A DNA stretch of 5,491 nt, taken from NCBI GenBank assembly GCA_003457065.1, contig DMJQ01000064.1, forward strand, positions 3,648-9,138, in the 5' to 3' direction. The notes below the pieces were generated by a model. It saw only the letters and a list, made by a program, of their open reading frames with translations, was not told the DNA's origin and searched no databases. The stretch comes from Clostridiales bacterium (GTDB lineage Bacteria > Bacillota > Clostridia > Tissierellales > Sedimentibacteraceae). Shown one piece after another: positions 1 through 5,491 of this stretch (position 1 is its first letter; the number at the start of each line of letters is the position of its first letter). A program made the translations under genes and the position numbers.

Positions 1-719
1 TCACCGAAGAACAGATACTGGGACCTGTAGAGACAGCATTTAATTTGGGCTGGTCGACAGTTAAATTGTACTTTATGATTGGTCTGCCGGGTGAAACAAT
101 GGAAGACGTAATGGGCATTAAAGAGCTTGCATACAAAGTAAAGGACAAATTCTTTAACAGACCTAAGGAGGAAATCAAGGGCAATTTAAAAATCAATACC
201 AGTGCTTCATGCTTTGTTCCAAAGCCGTTTACTCCTTTTCAATGGGTTGCTCAGGACAGCATGGATGATTTTTATGAGAAAGCCAAAACGCTTCAGGGTT
301 CAATAAAGGATAAAAAGGTGTTCTTCAGCTACCATGAGCCAAAGCTCAGCTACCTGGAGGCAGTATTTGCAAGGGGAGACAGAAGACTTTCCAAAGCTCT
401 CATGAAAGCATGGGAAATAGGCTGCCGCTTTGACGGATGGTACGATGTCTTTGATTTCGATAAATGGATGGGAGCATTTAAAGAAACAGGAACTGATCCG
501 GACTTTTTCGCGAGAAGAAAGAGGGAAATTTCAGAAGTACTTCCATGGGATTTCATAGATGTGGGAGTGAACAAGGAATATCTCATAAGAGAATACGAAA
601 AGGCTATGGAAGCCGTTACAACTCCTGACTGCAGACAGCAGTGCTTTAACTGCGGAGTAAACCATAAATTAATAGGAGGTGCCTGTCCTCATGTGCAAAA
701 TAATAAGCAAGTACAGTAA
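1..719 (+). CDS. Radical SAM protein, TIGR03960-like family, C-terminal part (5' end outside window)
   Basis: The reading frame is open from base 3 to the TAA at 717-719, so this is the C-terminal part (239 codons) of a protein that begins upstream. An internal TTG at 45 is not a credible start, because the frame and the homology-like sequence continue before it. The segment with GLPGET (codons 81-98) is a typical radical SAM beta-strand/loop (FMIGLPGET). The N-terminal CxxxCxxC cluster that would bind the 4Fe-4S centre lies outside the window. The extreme C-terminus has a Cys cluster, C-x3-C-x2-C (codons at 630, 642 and 651) with a fourth Cys at 684, typical of this family and possibly a metal site (inference). 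No substrate is established to my knowledge. The gene overlaps the DUF2344 gene by 29 nt; in some genomes the two are fused, so they probably act together. The family call rests on the C-terminal pattern and the neighbour. Confidence 0.85.
   Translation, partial: TEEQILGPVETAFNLGWSTVKLYFMIGLPGETMEDVMGIKELAYKVKDKFFNRPKEEIKGNLKINTSASCFVPKPFTPFQWVAQDSMDDFYEKAKTLQGSIKDKKVFFSYHEPKLSYLEAVFARGDRRLSKALMKAWEIGCRFDGWYDVFDFDKWMGAFKETGTDPDFFARRKREISEVLPWDFIDVGVNKEYLIREYEKAMEAVTTPDCRQQCFNCGVNHKLIGGACPHVQNNKQVQ
674..680 (+). promoter_or_regulatory. Ribosome binding site that decides the DUF2344 start
   Basis: AGGAGGT lies inside the end of the radical SAM gene. It is 10-11 nt upstream of the ATG at 691. 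The longer in-frame start, GTG at 679, overlaps this Shine-Dalgarno sequence and so cannot be the start it serves. Confidence 0.75.
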
Positions 720-1371
720 GACCGGAAACCTGAAATATATATCACACCTGGATGTTTTAAGGTTCATTCAAAGGGCAGTTAAAAGAGCGGGAATTAATGC
801 CAGGTATTCAGAGGGATTCAATCCTCATATGAAGACGTCTTTCGGCTTTCCTCTGTCATTGGGAACTGAAAGCATAGGAGAATATTTTGAGCTTGAATTA
901 AACGAGAATATAAATCCTGAGGAATTTGCCGAAAGAATGAATGCTGTAATGCCGAAAGAAATGCAGATTTTGAAAGCAGGATACACCGAGGAACCACAGT
1001 CGTTAATGGCAAGATGCGCTTATGCGGAATATATAATCGGAATTGAATCTGAAAAATTAAATATAGATGCACTGAATGAACGGCTGGCGGAAATGCTTGA
1101 AGAAGGCATTGTTTTCATCAGGCAGAAAAAAAACAAGAAAAACAGAATAGTGACAAAAGAAATTAATACAAAAGATTATATTAAATTTCTTAAAGCTGAT
1201 AAAAATGACGGAAACAAAGCAACCATACAAGCTGTGTTCTTGACAACCGAAACAGGAAGCATGAGAGTTGACGAATTCTTACAGATTGTATCAGAACGGG
1301 CATTTCCGGTGGATTATCATACAATTATGAAAGTTGACGCTTTAGACAAAGACATGAAGCCGATTTTATAA
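691..1371 (+). CDS. DUF2344 / TIGR03936 radical SAM-linked protein
   Basis: This 226-residue protein has the usual N-terminus of the 'radical SAM-linked' family: residues 9-33 carry SKTG..KYISHLD followed by a basic helix (FIQRAVKRAG). Residues 39-58 carry the second conserved block, YSEGFNPHMK..FG.PLSLG. The start is the ATG at 691, chosen because AGGAGGT sits just upstream and because family members begin close to the SKTG motif; a GTG at 679 would add only four residues. The stop is TAA. The gene overlaps the radical SAM gene by 29 nt, which implies translational coupling and a joint function. No signal peptide or membrane segment is visible, so it is presumably cytoplasmic. The biochemical role is unknown; an RNA or ribosome link is an inference from the neighbours only. 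A run of eight A at 1126-1133 lies in a lysine-rich stretch but the frame is intact. Confidence 0.88.
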   Translation: MCKIISKYSKTGNLKYISHLDVLRFIQRAVKRAGINARYSEGFNPHMKTSFGFPLSLGTESIGEYFELELNENINPEEFAERMNAVMPKEMQILKAGYTEEPQSLMARCAYAEYIIGIESEKLNIDALNERLAEMLEEGIVFIRQKKNKKNRIVTKEINTKDYIKFLKADKNDGNKATIQAVFLTTETGSMRVDEFLQIVSERAFPVDYHTIMKVDALDKDMKPIL

Positions 1372-1372
1372 C

Positions 1373-1381
1373 AGCAGGTGA
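1373..1381 (+). promoter_or_regulatory. Ribosome binding site for the RNase E/G gene
   Basis: AGCAGGTGA matches the AGGAGGTGA core with one mismatch and ends 5 nt before the ATG at 1387. The possible upstream start GTG at 1378 is part of this site, so ATG 1387 is preferred. Confidence 0.65.
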
Positions 1382-1386
1382 ATGAT

Positions 1387-2889
1387 ATGAAGCAGGTTTT
1401 AATCAGCAGTTCCATTTTTTTTGATCAGGCTGTCATTTTGGAGAATGGCAGGCTGATGGATTACACATATGAAGAAAAGAACAATAAGAGTGCAGTAGGC
1501 AACATTTACAAGGGAAAGGTAATGAACATACTGCCCGGAATGGAAGCGGCTTTTGTTGATGTGGGGCTTGAAAAAAATGCATACTTGTTTTTAGATGGAC
1601 TGCTTTCGGATAAATTTCTAAAAGAAAAAAATATTAAGAAAAGAGACGTTTTAAACATCAGCAGGGTTTTGAAACAAGGCGAGGAGCTGCTTGTTCAGGT
1701 TGTAAGGGAACCTATGGGAGAAAAAAACATTGCGGTCACAACAGATATCTCTCTTACCGGAAAATATGTGGCGCTGATACCCAAAAGTGTCGAGGTGAAC
1801 ATTTCTAAAAAAATCAAAGCTCCTGATGAGCGAAAAAGGCTTGAGCAGATCGGAAAAGAAGTAATGAAAAATGGAAATGGAATGATTATCCGCACATTTT
1901 CCGAGAATTGCTCTAAGGAGGAAATCGAAAAAGAATACAACATGCTTTCCGCAGCATTTATGCAGATGGAGCAGGAATACAATTATTCATATGCTCCTAA
2001 GCTTTTGTACGAAAGCAATTCAATGATCGAAAAACTTGTTCTGGATTATATTGATTCCACCGTGGCTGAAATTTATGTTGAAGATAGGAAAACAAAAGAA
2101 AAGATAACAGCTATCCTAAAAGGCTATGACTCAGAAGAACTTAAAAACATAAGAATCATTGAATCAGACAATTCATTTGATATTTTTGATGTGGAAAAGC
2201 AGCTGGGCATGATTTATGACAGAAAGGTAGAGCTTGACAACGGCGGATCAATATTTATTGATGTTACCGAAGCATTGACGGTTATAGACGTGAATAGCGG
2301 AAAATATGTCGGAAGCGACAGCATCGAGGATACAGCACTTGCAATAAACCTGCATGCCCTTGATGAAATAGGCAGGCAGGTAAGGCTGCGGAATATAAGC
2401 GGAATTATAATAATTGATTTCATAGATGTCAAAGATAAAAACAACATCAACCAGATTATTAGCAAGGCGAGATCGGTTTTTAAAGAAGACAGGGTAAAAA
2501 CAAGCGTAGTCGGAATGACAAAGCTCAATCTGATGGAGATAACCAGGAAAAAAGACAGAGAAAATTTCTTTAACTTAATTACACGGGAGTGCGAGCATTG
2601 CGGGGGCAGCGGAAGAACAAGCTCTAAAGTTTATATTTTTTTAAAAATCGAAAACATAATCAGGAAAATACAGAAAAACACATCGTGCGAGGCCGTCGTA
2701 TTAAGCACCGGATACATGCTTTATGATAAAATAGTTCAGGACTGTATGGATGTAGTAAATAAGATAGAAGAAAAGTACAATATAAAAATATATTTCGATA
2801 AAAATAAAGAGATTTTTACGGATGAAATTGTGATAGATAAAATGGGCAAGAAAGATTATATTAATACGTATTTTAACAGGCAAAAATAA
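1387..2889 (+). CDS. rng: Ribonuclease E/G family endoribonuclease
   Basis: This 500-residue protein is a single-strand-specific endoribonuclease of the RNase E/G type, expected in rRNA maturation and mRNA decay. It has the catalytic core without the long C-terminal scaffold of RNase E. The S1 RNA-binding domain starts at about residue 38 (GNIYKGKV, then GMEAAFVDVGLEKNAYL). The two metal-binding aspartates of the DNase I-like domain are D301 in IDVNSGK and D344 in IIIIDFID. These nearly coincide with E. coli RNase E D303 and D346. The Zn-link CxxC is C402-x2-C405 (CEHCGGSGR), matching the family dimer-linking motif. The start is ATG 1387 by its ribosome binding site; GTG 1378 would add three residues. 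The gene follows the DUF2344 gene by 15 nt and is probably cotranscribed with it. No terminator is visible after it; the next promoter begins one base past the stop. RNase G versus a short RNase E is a naming question that the sequence does not settle. Confidence 0.95.
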   Translation: MKQVLISSSIFFDQAVILENGRLMDYTYEEKNNKSAVGNIYKGKVMNILPGMEAAFVDVGLEKNAYLFLDGLLSDKFLKEKNIKKRDVLNISRVLKQGEELLVQVVREPMGEKNIAVTTDISLTGKYVALIPKSVEVNISKKIKAPDERKRLEQIGKEVMKNGNGMIIRTFSENCSKEEIEKEYNMLSAAFMQMEQEYNYSYAPKLLYESNSMIEKLVLDYIDSTVAEIYVEDRKTKEKITAILKGYDSEELKNIRIIESDNSFDIFDVEKQLGMIYDRKVELDNGGSIFIDVTEALTVIDVNSGKYVGSDSIEDTALAINLHALDEIGRQVRLRNISGIIIIDFIDVKDKNNINQIISKARSVFKEDRVKTSVVGMTKLNLMEITRKKDRENFFNLITRECEHCGGSGRTSSKVYIFLKIENIIRKIQKNTSCEAVVLSTGYMLYDKIVQDCMDVVNKIEEKYNIKIYFDKNKEIFTDEIVIDKMGKKDYINTYFNRQK

Positions 2890-2890
2890 G

Positions 2891-2919
2891 TTGACAAACA
2901 TTATTTTGTTTGATACAAT
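2891..2919 (+). promoter_or_regulatory. Sigma-A promoter of the rplU-prp-rpmA operon
   Basis: A perfect -35 box TTGACA (2891-2896) is followed by a 17-nt spacer and a -10 box TACAAT (2914-2919, one mismatch to TATAAT). Transcription should begin near 2925-2927. The -35 box begins one base after the stop codon of the ribonuclease gene. This fits a strong constitutive promoter for ribosomal protein synthesis. Confidence 0.88.
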
Positions 2920-2921
2920 TG

Positions 2922-2998
2922 ATATCTGCAAGAGCCGCTCGGATCAGGTTAAAACTAAGAGTACCTGCAATGGCGAGACTGGGAAGAGGAGGTAAGTC
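2922..2998 (+). promoter_or_regulatory. Ribosomal protein L21 leader (structured 5' UTR)
   Basis: About 75 nt of untranslated RNA lie between the predicted transcription start and rplU, and they can fold into a nested structure. An inner helix pairs CAGGU (2945-2949) with ACCUG (2963-2967) around an A-rich loop. An outer helix pairs CUCG (2938-2941) with CGAG (2974-2977). A strong Shine-Dalgarno AGGAGGU (2987-2993) follows, 5 nt before the start codon. Structured leaders ahead of rplU-ysxB-rpmA are known in Bacillota as the L21 leader family and are thought to mediate autoregulation by L21. Assignment here rests on position and hand-drawn pairing; the exact ends are approximate. Confidence 0.72.
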
Positions 2999-3310
2999 AT
3001 GTACGCAATTATCGAGACAGGTGGAAAACAGTACAGAGTTCAAGAAGGCGATGTAATCAGAGTTGAGAAATTAAACATTGCCGATGGTGAACAAGTAAAA
3101 TTCGATAAAGTTTTACTTGTTGCTGAAGAAGGAAAATTAAATGTTGGAAAACCATATGTTGACGGAGCAGCAGTTGAAGGCTTGGTTGAAAACCAGGGAA
3201 AAGCTAAGAAAATAATAATTTTCAAATATAAAGCTAAAAAAGACTACAGAAAGAAACAAGGACATCGTCAGCCATATACACAAGTTAAAATTGAAAAAAT
3301 TGTTGGTTAG
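2999..3310 (+). CDS. rplU: 50S ribosomal protein L21
   Basis: This 103-residue protein has the normal length for bL21, a large-subunit protein that binds 23S rRNA. Its N-terminus [17 protein letters not shown] (residues 2-18) is the family signature. The basic C-terminal block, with [15 protein letters not shown] at residues 80-94, is the conserved rRNA-binding loop and tail. The ATG at 2999 is preceded by AGGAGGU at good spacing. It is the first gene of the rplU-prp-rpmA operon, driven by the promoter at 2891-2919 and probably controlled through the leader by its own product. The stop is TAG, the only TAG among the completed genes of this window. Confidence 0.98.
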   Translation: MYAIIETGGKQYRVQEGDVIRVEKLNIADGEQVKFDKVLLVAEEGKLNVGKPYVDGAAVEGLVENQGKAKKIIIFKYKAKKDYRKKQGHRQPYTQVKIEKIVG

Positions 3311-3313
3311 TGT

Positions 3314-3643
3314 ATGATTAAAATTACTATATATAGAACCAAGGGTGAAATCAGTGGTTTTATAGTTGAAGGACATTCAGATTACGCTGAAGAAGGAATG
3401 GACATAGTATGTGCATCAGTTTCCATATTGTCCTATACGGTTCTTAATTCGATTAATTTAGTTGCGGGAATTGAACCGGAAAACATAAATTATGATGTTG
3501 ATGAAGATACAGGATTAATGAGCCTTAGGACTTTGGTAAACAATGATAAGACTGATGTAATATACAGAAGTTTCATGGTAGGAATTGAATTGTTGCTGGA
3601 AGATTACAGTGATTATATTACACTTAAATTTGAGGAGGTGTAA
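3314..3643 (+). CDS. prp: Ribosomal-processing cysteine protease Prp (YsxB)
   Basis: This 109-residue protein sits between the L21 and L27 genes, the standard place for Prp in Bacillota. Prp removes the N-terminal extension of L27, a step required for a functional ribosome. The catalytic pair is visible as H21 in [10 protein letters not shown] and C33 in DIVCASVS, matching H22 and C34 of Staphylococcus aureus Prp. The ATG at 3314 follows the rplU stop by only 3 nt. No clear Shine-Dalgarno precedes it (the bases before it read GTTGGTTAGTGT), so translation probably depends on ribosomes finishing rplU, giving less protease than ribosomal protein. The gene's 3' end contains the ribosome binding site of rpmA. 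The substrate site is present in the next gene, which supports the call. Confidence 0.95.
   Translation: MIKITIYRTKGEISGFIVEGHSDYAEEGMDIVCASVSILSYTVLNSINLVAGIEPENINYDVDEDTGLMSLRTLVNNDKTDVIYRSFMVGIELLLEDYSDYITLKFEEV
3632..3640 (+). promoter_or_regulatory. Ribosome binding site of rpmA inside the prp coding end
   Basis: GAGGAGGTG encodes the last residues of Prp and lies 5 nt before the rpmA ATG at 3646. It is a near-perfect Shine-Dalgarno, in contrast to the missing one ahead of prp. Confidence 0.8.
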
Positions 3644-3645
3644 AC

Positions 3646-3939
3646 ATGTTATTGAAGTTAAACTTACAGTTATTCGCACATAAAAAAGGTGTTGGTAGCT
3701 CAAAAAATGGTCGTGATAGCAATTCTAAAAGACTTGGAGTTAAAAGAACTGACGGTCAGTTCGTATTGGCGGGAAACATTCTTGTAAGACAGAGAGGAAC
3801 TAAAATTCATCCCGGTCTGAATGTAAGCATCGGAAGCGATGACACATTGTTTGCAACAGTAAACGGAAAAGTTAAATTCGAAAGAAAAGATAAAACAAGA
3901 AAGCAAGTCAGTGTATATCCTTGTGAATTAGAAGCATAA
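3646..3939 (+). CDS. rpmA: 50S ribosomal protein L27, with cleavable N-terminal extension
   Basis: This 97-residue bL27 is a large-subunit protein whose mature N-terminus reaches toward the peptidyl transferase centre. Residues 1-10 ([10 protein letters not shown]) form the Bacillota-type extension, and the mature protein should begin at A11 ([21 protein letters not shown]). Cleavage between F10 and A11 matches the known Prp site, and Prp is encoded just upstream. The conserved glycine- and lysine-rich core and [15 protein letters not shown] (from about residue 43) are present. ATG 3646 has a strong Shine-Dalgarno 5 nt upstream. It is the last gene of the operon, with a terminator hairpin starting 6 nt after its TAA. 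Confidence 0.98.
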   Translation: MLLKLNLQLFAHKKGVGSSKNGRDSNSKRLGVKRTDGQFVLAGNILVRQRGTKIHPGLNVSIGSDDTLFATVNGKVKFERKDKTRKQVSVYPCELEA

Positions 3940-3944
3940 TAAAG

Positions 3945-3975
3945 AACACCTACCATATGGTAGGTGTTTGTTGTG
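3945..3975 (+). terminator. Rho-independent terminator after rpmA
   Basis: A perfect 10-bp inverted repeat, AACACCTACC (3945-3954) and GGTAGGTGTT (3959-3968), is separated by the loop ATAT. It is followed by the T-rich tail TGTTGTG; the T tract is interrupted by G, so termination may be incomplete. It closes the rplU-prp-rpmA operon and separates it from obgE. Confidence 0.85.
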
Positions 3976-5322
<1,347 letters not shown>

Positions 5323-5324
5323 TA

Positions 5325-5336
5325 CCCCGACAGGGG
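5325..5336 (+). other. Short GC hairpin after obgE
   Basis: CCCC (5325-5328) can pair with GGGG (5333-5336) around the loop GACA, two bases after the obgE stop. It is only 4 bp and has no T tract, so it is not a terminator. It overlaps the purine-rich GGGGAGGA (5333-5340), which could bind ribosomes. Confidence 0.35.
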
Positions 5337-5348
5337 AGGATTTCATAT

Positions 5349-5354
5349 AGGAGG
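5349..5354 (+). promoter_or_regulatory. Ribosome binding site of the YhbY-family gene
   Basis: A perfect AGGAGG lies 4 nt before the ATG at 5359, slightly closer than usual. A second Shine-Dalgarno-like GGGGAGGA lies at 5333-5340 without a start codon at proper distance. Confidence 0.7.
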
Positions 5355-5358
5355 ATTA

Positions 5359-5491
5359 ATGCTTACAGGAAAACAACGAAGCTATTTAAAGGCTTTGGCA
5401 AACGGTCTGGAACCGGTAATGCAGATTGGTAAGGGCGGAATTACCGAAAATGTCATAAAGCAGATTGACGACGTTCTGGAAGCCAGAGAAG
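5359..5491 (+). CDS. yhbY: YhbY/YqeI-family RNA-binding protein (3' end outside window)
   Basis: The first 44 codons of a CRM (CRS1-YhbY) domain protein are present. The sequence starts MLTGKQRSYLKALANGLEP and continues VMQIGKGGITENVIKQID, closely resembling B. subtilis YqeI. The GKGG loop (residues 24-27) is the conserved GxxG RNA-binding loop of the domain. Family members are small proteins of about 95-100 residues that associate with pre-50S particles. It begins 36 nt after the obgE stop and is probably cotranscribed with it; obg followed by yhbY is a common order in Clostridia. The start is set by the AGGAGG just upstream and by the family N-terminus. Confidence 0.92.
   Translation, partial: MLTGKQRSYLKALANGLEPVMQIGKGGITENVIKQIDDVLEARE

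Noticed and set aside
679..690. GTG start at 679 for the DUF2344 gene
   Set aside because: It overlaps the AGGAGGT that serves as ribosome binding site. The ATG at 691 is correctly spaced and matches the family N-terminus.
1126..1133. A8 run in the DUF2344 gene, and the T8 run at 1415-1422 in rng, as programmed slippage sites
   Set aside because: Both frames are intact without slippage, and no downstream alternative frame of interest follows.
1378..1386. GTG start at 1378 for the RNase gene
   Set aside because: The GTG is part of the AGCAGGTGA ribosome binding site of the ATG at 1387.
2214..2528. Long minus-strand open frame inside rng, and similar antisense frames elsewhere
   Set aside because: These are shadows of strongly conserved + strand genes, without ribosome binding sites or recognisable protein features.

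Overview
The window looks like chromosomal DNA from a low-GC Gram-positive anaerobe (Bacillota, Clostridia or Tissierellia grade). The evidence is the gene order, an L27 with a cleavable N-terminal extension next to its Prp protease, strong AGGAGG-type ribosome binding sites, and A/T-rich codon use. A genus such as Sedimentibacter is only a guess. All genes lie on the + strand, and the content is conserved translation and ribosome-assembly housekeeping, with no mobile element, CRISPR array, tRNA or rRNA.

Layout: (1) Positions 1-719 hold the 3' part of a radical SAM protein of the uncharacterised TIGR03960-like family. It overlaps a DUF2344 'radical SAM-linked' gene (691-1371), which is followed after 15 nt by an RNase E/G family ribonuclease (1387-2889). 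These three form one translationally tight unit. (2) Immediately after the RNase stop codon is a near-consensus sigma-A promoter (2891-2919). A structured leader of the ribosomal protein L21 leader type follows, then rplU (L21), prp (L27-processing cysteine protease) and rpmA (L27). That operon ends at a 10-bp perfect hairpin terminator (3945-3975). (3) After a 108-nt gap, of which about 70 nt follow the terminator and show no clear promoter, comes the Obg GTPase gene (4048-5322), then the start of a YhbY-type RNA-binding protein (5359 to the window end).

The one real anomaly is in obgE. A single in-frame UGA at codon 249 (4792-4794) falls between the G3 and G4 motifs of the GTPase. The frame is otherwise intact through G4, G5 and the C-terminal domain, with normal family length if the UGA is read through. 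A product ending there would lack G4, G5 and the C-terminal domain of a normally essential GTPase. Sequencing or assembly error, a recent nonsense mutation, and UGA recoding are all possible. I see no convincing SECIS element and no sign that UGA is a general sense codon here.

The genes share one theme: ribosome maturation and RNA handling. L21 and L27 are large-subunit proteins, Prp trims L27, Obg and YhbY act in 50S assembly, RNase E/G processes RNA, and the radical SAM/DUF2344 pair has no established function known to me.
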